A stretch of DNA of 64,000 bases from Karalla daura (Eukaryota; Chordata; Actinopteri; Chaetodontiformes; Leiognathidae), in NCBI GenBank assembly GCA_029224185.1, contig CM055188.1, positions 18,202,497 through 18,266,496 on the forward strand, in the 5' to 3' direction. The translations under genes were made by a program, and so were the position numbers. Under the pieces are notes generated by a model. It ran no database searches. It was given only the letters and a program-made list of their open reading frames with translations, and was not told where the DNA came from. Of the stretch, positions 13,516 to 26,900 are shown in pieces (the first letter of the stretch is position 1; every line of letters starts with the position of its first letter).

Positions 13516-13900
13516 TTGAACAGAGATTTGTGTATATACTTCCACAGCATTCCTTTAATCACAAATTGCTCTCCTGGTCTATTCCCCTTCCAGAGATATT
13601 CATCTCTTCTTGTGTGCTGAGGTATCCCTTCAGGAATAAAGAGCACACACATGTTCCACATGAAATTGTCAGAGGAACCAAGATGGATTACTCATGCTGC
13701 GCTGGCGGATTCTCACTTTGAAAAATGAGATCTACAGTCTTCCAGATAAAAATAATCCCGGCAAGAAGTACATGGGATGCAGGCGGGTAAAGAGGGTTCT
13801 GACCTAATCTCAGCCAACATCTCAGAATTCACTTTATCTCTGGTCTGAGATTTATTTGAGTTTAGTCCATCAGCATCACATTCTTCACAGACTCATGTCT

Positions 13901-13925
13901 GCACACACACACACACACACACACA
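13901..13925 (+). repeat. (CA)n microsatellite
   Basis: About 12 CA units. Confidence 0.9.
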
Positions 13926-16900
13926 ACAGAAAAAAGAAAAACTGCCAATATAGCAAATGTGCAGTTGAAGTAATGATTGATTTAGAAGTTACAGTGCTAA
14001 ATGACCCGATCTGAATTCATAGGATGTACCAAATACATGATGCCTGTACAGGATGCAGAGAAATTTAGGAGCAACAACAATGGGACGTAAATCGTTCCAC
14101 TAATCATTTTAATAGCCTCCAAATGTGACATGAAAATTAATTAATGGTTGAGATCATGACTGACACCTACAGTCTGTGCATTAGGGAAGCATCATTGCAA
14201 CTAAAAGTCTGGGCAGCATCACAGACATGTCACATTGAGGAACTCTAATCATGTGACCTGCTATTTCTTGCATGTGGAGACCAAATGGAGGTTTAGTCAT
14301 GCACCATGGTCTGCTTTAATTCAGTAAAACCTTAGAGTGTAGAGTCAAAGATTATCAGTCTTCCAGGTTCAGAACACATCAGGCAGCTTTGTTCCTACTT
14401 TTAAGTTTCAGTAAAAGTAATTTGGTTTATCAAAATATCTAAATTAACATGCTGACAAATGCCCATGCATGTAGGCTTAGGCTACGACAGCTCTTTGGTT
14501 GACTTCAGAAAAATAAAAACTAATATGTCAACTCTATACAAGCTATGATATAACCATAACCTTAATCAAACACGACCAGTGTCTTCACAGAACAGTTGAC
14601 TAATGTGAGCAATGTGTGCTAGACTGAACAATTTCCTTTCGAGTTAAAAAATGAATGTGCCATGATATCTATTTTTTTATTTATTTATTTTTGTTGTTGC
14701 CACATATGCTACAGTACTTTTAAAGACATCATTTGGTAGGCAGTGTGTTATCTGGCTGCTACATATCAGCTGCATATAAATTAAATTTCTAGGTCACATG
14801 GCTGCCCTTTCAGGCTTATTGAAAAAAGAGGAAGAAGAAGAAGCTGTGACTATAATTTAAAAGCAAACCTGTACTCCATCAAGGACACAGTACATTTCAT
14901 TAATTCTGGGTTTTGTTACAGGTGCAGTGAAAGCATACTACTTGCCACATTACCCCTTGGTTAGGCTTGTCAGCTTTCAGTTCTTGCATGATTTAGTGTC
15001 TGGAATTCTTTTGTTAGTATATGTATTTCATCACTTGTACCTAGCCACTGCTCATCTTAGATATGCATTTGATGGCAACCTGAAAGAACAATGAAAGTGA
15101 AGGCTATATGGCAGGTTTGGGAAACTGTCACCTGAGTCTAATAAAATGAACATTAAACATGTAAGTTCATTATTTTAATGATACCAGCTTTAGTTCATCA
15201 ACCATCACTAACCCTTGAAAAGACTCAAAAACTAAATGGATAAATATAACCGTTGCGTGTCTACAAAAAGAAAAATTGTTGGTGATTCAAGTGCATGCTA
15301 ATGTCTGACAGGGAAATGGCTATGATTCATCCTTTTTTTAGAACAGTTAATGATGTAAAGATTATTGGCTTCTTGTTAATCTGATGAAAAACAAACAAAC
15401 AAACAGACAAAAAAAAACAACTCTTCATCACAGTTTGCCAAACACATGGTACAGAGTCCCTTGCTTTCAATCACAAATACATCAAACTGTTCACTCATAT
15501 GCTCCCACAATACTGACATCAACAGCCAACAGGCAATAAACCAGGGAGCGGGTCTTCTGACAACATATTAAATGTCTGACCAAATCATCTGAATTGATTT
15601 TAGGCCTTTGGAGACTCTCAATTGTCACTGGACTGGTGACCCGACCACGGTGTATTCCCTGCTTCGCTTGCAGATTCTCTGAGACACTGCTGGGCACAAA
15701 GCGAGTAAGGCAATGAATAAATGATTGGTACCGAGTGACAGTGGCATTATTAGGGTTACCTTACTTGAAAGGCTCTGTCACCTACATGTAAGCGTGTACG
15801 TAAGACTTTGTAAGAGTGTTGTTTTAGACAGATCATTTTGGCCTCACTGTGTTCATCATCCTACTGTTTCTAGACTGAGGCCTTGTCACCATCCAGGTCG
15901 GCTTCATAGTATGAAGTCACTGCAGTTGACACTAAAATAAGTCAAACTCATTTGAAACTTTTCTTATAATTCATAACCAGAAACATTTTTTCAATTTACT
16001 TTATTATTACTAATCAAGCTACGTATTGATCTTCCTTTCTGTCCAGTGAAGTACAGACTGATATGATGTTATTTCCGCCACCTGAACAGCTCCAACTTTG
16101 AGATATGTTTGGATAAATAAAACATGCAATCTGCTGCAGGCACCTTTAAACATTAGTAGGTGTTTGTCTGCAGCTGCCAGCATCAAAGCAATGATCCTGG
16201 GTTTGCTTTATTTTCCAGGTATCAGGAGGTGAACTCACTCTCATGGATATTTCAATATTCAGCCAGGGTAGAGATTTGTATGCAAAGACAAAATGAAAAG
16301 CACCAGTTGGCTGTCCACCACAGCCCTGTCAGGAAGTAAACCTTTTCTCAAGGCAAAGCAATGAAAAAAAGTGTTTCTGGGAACATGAGTGTTCAGTATT
16401 CAGGCCTGGCATGCTGCTAACCTCCTCAGAGACTCAGAACTCGACTTCACAAGCAGATGTTCAATTAGAGGCAAATGAGGAAATTAGAGATCTGTTGAGG
16501 AAAATGTAAAGTGACATTTATACATGATAAACAATGTTTTTAATAAGTGCAGCAGCATGTGGACTGCAAAGAGGGAGACTAAAATAGTGGAACTGGTTCA
16601 TCTGTTTCAACAGATCATTTAATCACCAACTTTATTAATACACCTGCTTCCATACATTGTGCTTGTCAGTTCCAAAACCTCCAACCCTGTGACATTTGAT
16701 GAACAGAATAAAATATCCTTTCAACACAAGCAAGGCATTCTTGAAATATCAGATCAGCAATAGGTAAATGAAAGCAGAAGTTCACAGCTCTGCCTCTGCC
16801 ACAGTGTTGGTGTTCTCCTGACACTGATTCTTTCTGGAGTGTGTCTGGCAGAGCAGATGGGCCTATAAATGGAGATCACTCTGTGAGACATCTTTTCATT

Positions 16901-19408
16901 TACGTGACAGCCATGCTTATTTGCTCGGCCAATGTAGGAGGAGTGTATAATATGCAAGAGGGACAGTGTACCAGTGGGTCATGACTGCAGATGGAATCTA
17001 GCCAATCCAGCAATGGCAAGTGTTCCTCTCTGCAGAGACTAATGGACTAATCAACATCCAGGCCACATAGAAATGCCCTCTTCTGTCTTCTTGCCTTAAC
17101 TAAGAGAGTCACTGAAAAACTTGTCGTGCTCAGCTCGCACCTCTGGCTCAGACTTAGCCACCACCACCACCACTGCTTAGTGATATAAATACACCTTACA
17201 GATAATTTCAAAATTGCTCTCGGCATGGAAATGAGTCAGAGAACATCCTGTAAAAATGATTTTTCATGCGTACTGATTCACACATGTGTCGATAGTTTGG
17301 CTAAAGTAAAAAGCAGAATTAAAGATGCCTGAGTATGGAAGTTTAAGTGCCATTTGTGACAAATAAGTGATGATTAAAAGGAAATATGGAAAGAAGCAGG
17401 GCTGACATTTTGGCAAATTTCCCTGTGGAATTACATCTCTTGAAGCAAACTGCAACGACTTTGACGACAGCAGACCCATTTGGGTGTCAAGCTGCTTGGA
17501 TGTGGACACTGAGATAGAAAATAATTTCCTTTTGGCGTGAAGTAAATCTTTAGGTTAAGCATAGAAATAATGTAAAATGGGATATTTTCCTCAGAAGTAA
17601 TGGCTGTATTTTTTTAATTAACAGTAACACAAAAACCTAGGATTTACATGGGTGTATGTCCTACAAAATAGTCAAACCATATATGACATAAGCAGCATAT
17701 GTCTTGATGAATAGTGCTACACAATAGGGGTTACAATCTGTATCAATTTTTGGACACATCAGGCCACATGACTATGGCCATAATAGATTGATTTTAATTA
17801 TTCAGATTTATGCTGAACACAAACACATCCTGTCGTACCTGATGTGCATATTCTAACCAGCGATACTGTACAAGAGAGACTGGAGTAAATATTTCTAGTC
17901 TTCACCCTGCTCATTCCCCTTTTTTCCCTTACCCATGGCTGTCCAAGCTTGTTTGTACAGGCAAAGCATGCATCCACCAAGAGAATACAGTAATGTTGAT
18001 TTAGATGCTTTAAATCACCAAAGGCAGAGCATTTTTGAGCAAGATTAGTATGTCTGTCTTTTGTCACAACCAAACCAACAAACACAGGCTATCTTCGCAC
18101 AGACTAAATATTCTGCTAATGGTTGCTGTGTGCATAATGTGTGCAAAATGTGCATTATGTTCTTAAAAAAACAACAAAAAAACTCCTTAGCAAATGCATT
18201 AAAACATAGCCACATCTACTTACTGAAGTAAAAGAAGGTACAACTAGTGTAACATATGTACTGATACATTTTCACTCCCCACTATAATCTTGTGTATGTC
18301 AATTTGGACACCACAACCAGATTGGGCTAAAATGGCAATATGAATAAATAGAAAAAAACTGTCTTAGTTTCAACAGTCTGTAAAACAAGAAAATCATTGT
18401 AAGTGAAATACATATCCTGTATGTATGCCTGAAAATCATATATTACAGTTATATAAAGCTTAACCATGTTTCCACCCAGTTTGGTGAATATCTGTTTAGT
18501 TATGTTGTTCACTTGACACACAGGGCTGAAAAAAGAGCCCTGCTTTGCTGCTCGCATTTTAGGCACGGCAGTGTGGCAAGTTTCTGCATTTGCACTCAAA
18601 ACGCAGAAGAGGTTCTGTCAGCTCTACTAAGCCAAGCCACAAAATCTGAATTTTAAAATTGGGAGAGATGTTATACAGTCTCCAGCTTCCCTCATCTCTC
18701 TGGTACCATCTTCCCTTTATGCCTGTGTCTATGTGCTGTGGGACTGTATATCTCTGGTTGTTTGAAATGACTAATCTCCAGGAAGAAGGAGCAACTGAAA
18801 CTTTGAACAGATGTTACCTTGGCAACAAACTTTCTGTAACTCACCATGTTCAAAGATGTCGCTCAGATGGTGACACATTCCCAAGTACCCTGACTGCTGC
18901 AGCTAACACTGGCACATCTTTCTACACATGGTTTCAATAGGTGTGTGACCGTATCTGATAAAACTCACTGGCTTAAGGTCACTGGAGAAATAGATCATGT
19001 TTGAAACATGAAAGCACCCTTGAGTATTTTTTTTTTCAAAATCACCCAGTAAAGGCAGGGAAAAAAGCCAGGCAAAGATCCACCGCTTGTGTGAAGCAAG
19101 AAAGAAAAGGGAAAAAAAATGTGTCAGTATAAAACACAACAGTATCTTCAAGAGTCATCAGCTCCATTTCAGACCCTGTAAAAAAAATCCTACACTTATT
19201 TTCTGTTGAATCCAAGCCTCATAGCACAGTATGGCACAGACTTGCAGGTGAGAAACATCCATATATTAAGGATGACCTAGAATGGTTGAATGGACTATTT
19301 ATTCTGTTCTCTGGTAGAGAACTAGTAATGGTGGCTATGGAACATTGGTTTAATCACATGCCATTTTACAAACCCTTTCAAAATCCTATTTTAGATATGG
19401 CAATATTG

Positions 19409-19462
19409 CAGTCCATTTCTGCACATATCTGGGGCCTACAGTTCATTTCTGCACATATCTGG
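19409..19462 (+). repeat. Tandem duplication, period 30
   Basis: A 24-bp block (CAGTCCATTTCTGCACATAT plus CTGG) recurs 30 bp later with one C to T change. Confidence 0.9.
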
Positions 19463-20535
19463 CAATCATCTGACTTACTGTATCACTGATTGGCTGCCTT
19501 TTCTGCTGCTCCCATGAATGATAAAAGCAACCTTTTCCCAAATGAAGTGGTATGGTGTGATATGGCTCATGTACAAGTCCAGGCTTATATATTTGTGTCC
19601 GATTGAAAGAGGATTCAGATATTAAGGCACTGACATTTTACTTCAAACTTTACGAAATGGCTGGTCATGTACTTTCATTCACTTGTGTATCTGATATTCT
19701 GGTATATGCAGACTGAGATTTGAGGTTTATGTCACACACACATACTCACATTACTTTCTTTTTCTTTCATTTAGAAATGTATATATGAATGATCATGTGG
19801 TGATGTTTTTTGGACTGGTTTTGTATTTTTGTCCTGGCACAGATGGTTGTTTAACAAAGCCAGGACAATTTATTTATTAACTATTTATTTAGTTTTCATT
19901 CTAGGGCCATTGTAATAACACAGAGGCTAACAAAACTGTTATGGATTTATAGCCGGTAAAGTCTGTGGAGTCTGTGATTTTATATCACAGCTATGGTTGA
20001 CATTTATCTGCTCAGTCAACAGCTCAGGCAAAGTTTATTTATCACTAAATTGGGGATGCTTTAATACAGTAAATGCCATCAGGCCACTGTTCAGCAATTC
20101 ATTTCAATCAATTGAATTGTTTAAGATTTTAAATAAACCAATCAATACTTGATCTATTGTATTGTCATCTGTGTAGTAGTGTGATATAACAGGAGCCCAA
20201 ATGGCATTTTGACTGGATGGTGGTTTGCCAGCTGCAATTTGCTCTTGCACACAGCAATCACAATCCACATTAAGGAACACATTCTCCTTTCCCAGGAAGT
20301 CCAGCCGCCACCTGGGTTCATATTTCTGTATGTTCTGAATAGGTCTTTTGAAAGAAATAATGCATATCCTAAGAAATCACACAGTACAATGACATAAAGA
20401 ATATTTAAGCACCATTTGCACCACATTGTCATGTCTCATAGCTATTTTAGATGTATGACCTTTTGGACTGTGCTTACTGAAATTGCCATGGTTACCGAGA
20501 CGGGAACTGAAATTCTGTCTGTCACTCAGGTGTCA

Positions 20536-20557
20536 GGAGAGAGAGAGAGAGAGAGAG
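20536..20557 (+). repeat. (GA)n microsatellite
   Basis: About 11 GA units. Confidence 0.9.
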
Positions 20558-20994
20558 GAACAATATGGGAATTCTCAAAGAGCACAATCCATTTTTTAAT
20601 TAAATATTTTCTTTTAAGCAAAACCTTATTATCCTCATAATGTGGACCAGGACACACAACGAGGCAGCGTGTATCTGCCGAGCAGCTAAGAAAACATGCC
20701 ACAGCATCAGAACGCCTGAAAACAAAAGTGGAGGGATTTGTTCCAGCCACACCCAAAGCACTTTAATACCCTCCTCCAGGGGTAAACACCTTCTTCAAAG
20801 GACTGGAAGATCTAGCGCAAATATTTGCATGACCGCTAAATCCGATGGAGATAAATACCCAGGGTTTTTTAAAAGATGCCGTTTTCATGCAGGGGGGGAA
20901 ACATCGGGACGTCAGCACATCCTGCTGATGGAGAGTGTCTGCTGAGAGCGGCCTAACAAACTTGATTTTTTTTCCTGCTACTGACATATTGAAA

Positions 20995-21335
20995 TGGCAA
21001 GTTTTTTAAAGCTGCTCTCTGCAGCTGACACGGCCCACTTACACGCTCATCAGCAAGACCTGCTCCTCTCTGCGCTCTCAGCTGCTTTGTTCCAGCTGAT
21101 GTCATCTAAACCTCGTCCCTGCAGGGTTGTCTGGGGTAGATAAGTTCCCCCCCACCCCCCATCTCTCCACTTCCCCCTTGCAGTGGTCTTCTGCTGGAAA
21201 AATAGAAGGAGGGTGGGGTGATGGGGGACTGCTGCTATGAAGATGGATTACCCAGCTGGTGACACTAGTTCCCTTTCCGCAGAAGCCACGGTGGAGTGCT
21301 AACGCAATTAAGGCAATTAATCTTCAACAAAAGGG
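20995..21335. promoter_or_regulatory. Candidate intronic enhancer (E-box cluster)
   Basis: A stretch of more balanced base composition inside the AT-rich 16-kb intron. It contains four CAGCTG E-boxes (21022, 21079, 21093, 21253) and two CAATTA homeodomain-type sites (21305, 21314). Function is inferred only from motif density. Confidence 0.3.
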
Positions 21336-22798
21336 GATCAAAGCTACCTCTCATGAATTTGCACCTTTCTGTCCATATCCATAACTAAACAGAGCTGCTC
21401 AGACGTGTACACGTATATATAAATACATGCAGTGTTTTGCATGAATGCACACACAAATATTTTATCTGAGTTATATTTAATAAGAGAAGCAAAAATCCAT
21501 TTAACAAGCAGGGAAAATAACACTTGTGCTTTTCACACAGCTCACGTGTGAAACAGGGAAGTTATTTGCTCCATCATTTGCATCAGTGGCCTGCTTTCGC
21601 TGAAGCCTTTGATGATTCAAAACAAGCAGCAGGAGCAGACGAAATGCTGCAGTCAACCTACAGGCAGGACAGCTATTATTGTCCAGCCGTTTAAAAGACA
21701 ACTGTTCTAATGATTACATTAACAGATGTTGAGCTGTACTACTGCATGACATGCAACACATGGATGTGTGTCACAGTTGAGGGAAAAAGGAGATAATAGG
21801 GATAAGAATAAGTGAGAGATGCAATCAGCACATTCGCAGGCTCTGCCATGTGTTTTGTGTGTTTTTTTCACTCTGCAAACAGTTGCTATACAGCCAAGCT
21901 GGCATCACGGTCCGTCACTGAGGCAAAATATTGCCTTTAAATGAAATGCAGCACGTAAATGCTGGTAGAAGATTAATCTTGAATCTGTGTTTTCTCCTCG
22001 TCATTTTAGAGCAGAGGTGGTCTGAGCCAAATTTTAATGATTTATTGTGATTAACACTAATTAGAATAATGAAAATATCAATCAAACTTGTATAAAATCA
22101 GATGGATTGTGAGGATGGAATTTACATTGCAGCAGCAAGTGGAAAGCACAAAGCATAAAGAGTGCAGTGAGTGGACAAAGGACAATGAATAACAATTAGG
22201 AAAATAAAGGAAATGTAAACAATATTAACAAAAAAATAGTACAATTCAGAACCTCCTTGATGGCAACTCACAAAGAAATAGAAAATCTAATTGCCTATTA
22301 ATATGATTCTGGAAATTGGAAGGAAAAATGATTTTTCTTATTTAAACGGCCCAAAAGTAATCACACGTCAATGAGTCAAACATTAGCACATCAGTCATTG
22401 TGTAACCCAGGCGGGTACATGCAGACTGAATTTGAGGAAAACCTCATCATTCTTCACTCTAATAGAGGACACCATTTCACATTTCACCAACAAATGCGAA
22501 ATCACCTTAACTTATGAACTGAAACAACAGGATCAAGGTTTTTCCAGGTGTTGAGAAGCTGCAACGTGTGATGCAAGTGGTACAGGGCGAGTGAAGGGCA
22601 CCAGCAGTGGAACCACTATGCAAATCCACTGCCACTTTGTTTGACAAGCAACAACACTGCTTTGTATATATGCAAAGCCTGGCAAGACACTGTGCACACA
22701 ACCCTGCTGTCAGAGCACAGTCATGCTAGAGTGGTGACACCCAATGGATGACCCCCTGTCTACTATGTGGCTACTCGGCCAGACTTCGCACTTCATTC

Positions 22799-22852
22799 AG
22801 ACACACACTCACACACACACATGCACACACGCACACACACACACGCACACAG
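22799..22852 (+). repeat. Imperfect (CA)n tract
   Basis: CA units broken by CT, ATG and CG interruptions, indicating an older, decaying microsatellite. Confidence 0.85.
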
Positions 22853-24229
22853 TGGAAAAACTCATCACAAGTAGCATGCACCACATCTCAGGGGTCAAAA
22901 GTGTCACGAGGCTAAGATCGCCATCTGTTCCTTAGATCCTTGGAAACAAGTCAGAAGTTGAATTATTTTTATTTGTGGAGTTACAATCCCTACTGAGGTG
23001 AAAAGTACTTAATTAGCACTTTGAAATCACTCAGTAGGCAGTCTGTTTGGTCATCTGCAAAAGGTCTAGAGACAAAACACATCCAACGCCATTAACTATT
23101 GCTCAATTACACCTCATGCTGTTATTCCTTTTAGCTGGTCCGTTAGTGTGCCTTACTACATCAGATGAGTGCTTCATAATCGCTCCATGTACAAAGAGCA
23201 ATAAAACATGATGCACTGACTTCGGCCTTAATTTAACATCTAAGAAACAATCTTTGGTTTCAAGTTAAATAATAGTGACAATTAGTGCCTGATCAAAAGA
23301 TCCCGAATAGCAATTGGATTTGATTATTCTGCTCTGTCACACCCCTTTATTTATGGGGCAGCAATTTTACGTTTTAGTGAGCTGTTGTGAGGTGACAGGA
23401 GAGCAAAGGTCTGCAGTTGATACGAACCCCTGAGATACTGCTCTTGCATGACAGCACTGTAAAACCTTCGACAATTGCAATGGAACAATAAAGCACTGCC
23501 CTTTTGTGCACTGGTCCTTTGCAGCAATGTGAGCTGCCTTTAAAAGAAAATTATTCCTTCTTTTAAAAAAAAGCTAAGAGGGTTCCTTCTTTACTTATTG
23601 GTAAAGACTGTGAGATGGTGTGAAGTTGCTGTGGATGCACCCATTTTGTCTTTTCTTTGGAAATGGAAAAAATGATGCAGTATTCACAAACTCATCTGTG
23701 TGTGTTTACATTTAGCACTGGATTAGCCAACCTTATTGGATGAAGCTGCTGGGCTCAATGTTTTATTGACAGTACCCTGTTTTTCTGTCTTTTTTTATTT
23801 TTTTAACATTTATTTAAAAATAAATGCTATGGTCTATGGCCGAGACAGTCAGTATTTTTACTACGTATCATAATCATGACTGTAATATTTTATGAAAGAA
23901 TAACCTGCTAATATTACAAGAGTGTAGGTTTTAATTCTTAATACCATTAGGCAGTGAAAATGTGGCAGAAATTGTTTATGAAAGCATAAACTGTAGGCAA
24001 CAATAAACTGGAGATGACCTAAACCAACTATTAGATACACATATAAGAAGGTGTTTCATCTGGAATAACAGTGTTGTTTATTGAACGTTTTTTCAGGTGT
24101 GTTAATGGGCATGCACTTGCCCACACAAATCTGCACCTGGCTAGAAAATAATGAGAGCTCACGTGGGGAGGCATCCAACCGTTCTCACCATGTGGCAAAA
24201 GCACAACACAAAGCGTAAGGCTATGTTAC

Positions 24230-24380
24230 CTGTTACTTTCTTGGAGCACTTCGTTGCCCTTCCGCCAAGAGACCGCACCCCAAGGAGACATCTTGGGCTT
24301 GCACTCGATCAGCACGTCTCCTCCCACCTTCACCAGCGTCTGGCTCCTCAGCTGGTTGTGAGAGAAATCTGGGGCAACGG
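24230..24380 (-). CDS. cntn3: Contactin exon: Ig5, first half
   Basis: 151-nt exon, acceptor ctcttgtttcag, donor AACAG|gtaaca. It encodes (A)VAPDFSHNQLRSQ, TLVKVGGDVLIECKPKMSP and WGAVSWRKGNEVLQESN. APDFS opens Ig5 in contactins 3 to 6. The IEC Cys and SWRKG are the Ig core residues. TLVKVGG and IECKPK are closer to the CNTN4 sequence I recall than to CNTN3, the main reason the paralogue stays open. The PWGAVSW stretch departs from the usual PRA or PKP. The donor gtaaca is weaker than consensus. Confidence 0.95.
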
Positions 24381-25110
24381 CTGAAACAAGAGCGGCATGT
24401 TAAAAACCTGTCTGCAAAAGCCTCACATCTCCTTTCTGCCAGACAAACTCTGTGGTTATTTATCCAATGTATCATTCGTCTTCGGACACACTTTCATCAT
24501 TTTTGAAATTTTAAATACAAATACATCACATTAAATGACTACTTCAAAGATTATGACAATAATAATCGAATTGATTGAAATAAGATTGCTAAATAATTAG
24601 AGTAAAATAAACCACAGTAACAGTCTCAGCTGCGACAGAAATCTCTCCTTCAGTCCCTCAAAAAGAACCTTTTCTGTCTCAAATCCACTTTCAAAAGGTG
24701 TTCAGCATGTCTCTCTTGAGATGGTGTCTACCGTCTCTCGCTTTCTTTCTTTTTTTTAAATCATGACCTTGAATTTAACCCATGTGCTTGGCTGCGTTGA
24801 GCCTGATTCCTATCAGTGACATGAGCGGGAGGAGACGTGCCAGTGGATGAATAGTGAATGAGAGCTGCCGCCAGCACGAACGGGAGAGTGACAGGCTTGA
24901 CAGGGCAGATGGGTGAAGCTGGTGAAGGGAACAGCTCTGGTGTGCATCACTGTCAGCCAGGCGCATTCATCTTATAATTAATGCTTTGCAATTAGCGCCC
25001 AATAAGAGAGAGGCCGGAGGTCATACGGCCGTATTGAACAGAGGAAAAAGATGGGACCGACTTGAGAACAAATATGGATGGATGCAAGCTTGTGTACGTA
25101 CTGTGTGCAT

Positions 25111-25171
<61 letters not shown>

Positions 25172-25181
25172 AGCGTCTTAC
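24381..25181 (-). other. Intron between Ig4b and Ig5a exons (801 nt)
   Basis: Short intron. Its first part is dominated by the long CA/GT microsatellite at 25112-25168; the remainder is unremarkable AT-rich sequence. Confidence 0.9.
25112..25168 (+). repeat. Long (CA)n microsatellite beside a splice donor
   Basis: About 28 uninterrupted AC units. The contactin Ig4b donor site starts at 25181, so in the pre-mRNA a (UG)n tract begins 14 nt after the exon end. Confidence 0.97.
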
Positions 25182-25311
25182 CTATAACCCGGAGCTCTGC
25201 ATTGGAGTAGACCTCGCCATGCTTATTCCCAGCAACACACTGGTACATTCCGGTGTCGGACAGGGTCAGACGGCTGATCGACAACGCCCCATTTGCAACC
25301 TGTATGCGCTC
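25182..25311 (-). CDS. cntn3: Contactin exon: Ig4, second half
   Basis: 130-nt exon, acceptor cctgtctgcag, donor ATAG|gtaaga. It encodes ERIQVANGALSISRLTLSD, TGMYQCVAGNKHG and EVYSNAELRVI. The YQC Cys completes Ig4. Family members usually have AEN where this copy has AGN, an unusual Glu to Gly change next to the Cys loop. A long CA/GT repeat starts 14 nt past the donor and reads (UG)n in the pre-mRNA. Because 130 is not a multiple of three, skipping this exon would shift the frame. Confidence 0.96.
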
Positions 25312-26649
25312 CTGCAGACACACAGACACGTCTTTAATATACCTCATTCCTGGTGCTCATCTACATAAAAACAGCCAGCCAGGCTGGAAGTGACAGACGT
25401 GGCAATAAATCTAAGTTTTCATCACTAATGGAGAGAAAGGCTTGGGTGGATGGAGGCAGGCTAGCAGAAAATGACCCTAATCAATCTGCATGTTTATGAG
25501 AGTGAAATAAAACCGTGCCCTATTTATATCCGCGACTGCACCAAGGGGCCCGTTTCCCCTCCAGTGGGAGGAGGGGATAAGAGGGGAAGGAATATCGTAA
25601 TATCTGAGGTATAATGCGTTGTGAAAATTGCTTTTCTGATGGCTATGCAACATACTGTACATACCAAGTGCTGTTTACGTGGTCAAGCCGCACCTCCTGT
25701 TCATCATCTTAACATCCCTGCAGGAAAACCTCACTTGCCACTGAGCCGTCAAATTAAGATCTACTTAAGTACGGCCAGCCCTGATGAAGTCAAAACTTAG
25801 TTGGATCACTTGCGCATCACTTGGACATTTAATTTTCAACATACATTGATCTCTTTGAACTCGGGCTTTCACTCAGCTCTTTGGTTACAGTATTAAATTC
25901 TTGTAATACTGAAGCTTTTATGCATCCTCATGCAGCAGTGTCAGGTCGTGCCTTCCTTATGCCCTTCATCTACTGTGTTTTCCTCTAGGCACACCCATAA
26001 TGTCAGCACCACCCATTTCCATAGGGGTGTCTGAGCAGCCTGAACTCGAGACGCGGGGGATTAAGGTACTGTCACATGAAAAGCGACACTGCCCTCATTG
26101 AAAGATCACAAACTAATCCTGTGTTTGAGCAGGTTGTGCCTGAATTTCCATAACACTCTGTGGCTCAGAGTGTGCAGGGGTGAGTATCCCTGCTGGCAAA
26201 GGGAAGCAAATGGTGGCACATATCAGTCTGTGCATGGAAAGCACTCCCATTTACGGCTGCTATTAATTAAGCATGACGTTCCTCTCAAATCAGCAGTTTT
26301 TCATGCAGGGACCTGGGGGGACCATCTGTATGCCTTATGCTGAGGGAAAATGATTGGCAATGTCATTTGCCAACAACACCGGGTTGATTTGTTTGATATA
26401 ATGCTGCAGAAACATGTATAATAATAGCTGGCAATAGTTGATGACTTTTACAATCAAATTAAAATGAAGCTTCTTGGGTTTGTTTTCTGTCTTTTGTTAC
26501 TCTGAATTTCTAATTACAGGAAGCCTCTGTGAGAATGATGCAAATTTGCTTTTTCATTACAGCTATAAATTTACACAATTTCAAATTACCAAGAACATAT
26601 GAAAATGAAAATGATGTAAAACAAGCATTTAACTTTCTGATTTATCTTA

Positions 26650-26900
26650 CCCACACACACCATTCACTCACTTCCTCACAAACAGACACTTTGGTGTCTC
26701 CAGCTGACCTTAATGCACATTTTTGGACTGTAGGAGTAAACTAAAGTACCCAGAGAAAACCCACACATGGGAGGAAATGCAAACTCCACACAAAAATAGT
26801 TGCCGACCACCGAGAGGACATGAGCCCACAACCTTCTAACTGTGAGGCAACAGCGCTAACCACTGCGGTGCCACGTGGCACTTCATTCATCCCTGAGGGG
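26650..26900 (-). mobile_element. Teleost retroposon fragment
   Basis: The minus strand resembles a very common fish repeat: GGTTAGCGCTGTTGCCTCAC near one end, a run like GTGGAGTTTGCAT, then GTGGGTTTTCTC and TCCTACAGTCCAAAA, in the usual order. The copy is diverged and truncated. Identification rests on recalled consensus wording; no repeat library was searched. Confidence 0.65.

Larger units (their letters stand above)
8247..24229 (-). other. Intron between Ig5a and Ig5b exons (16 kb)
   Basis: Largest intron of the window. Contains (GT)n at 9.65 kb, a poly-A run at 11.36 kb, paired CA and GT microsatellites with a G-quadruplex run at 13.1-13.5 kb, a 30-bp-period duplication at 19.41 kb, a (GA)n tract at 20.54 kb, an E-box cluster at 21.0-21.3 kb and a CA-rich tract at 22.8 kb. 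No exon seen on either strand. Confidence 0.8.

Noticed and set aside
13057..13721. Several ORFs on both strands rich in TH, CV or VC repeats
   Set aside because: They are translations of the CA/GT microsatellites.
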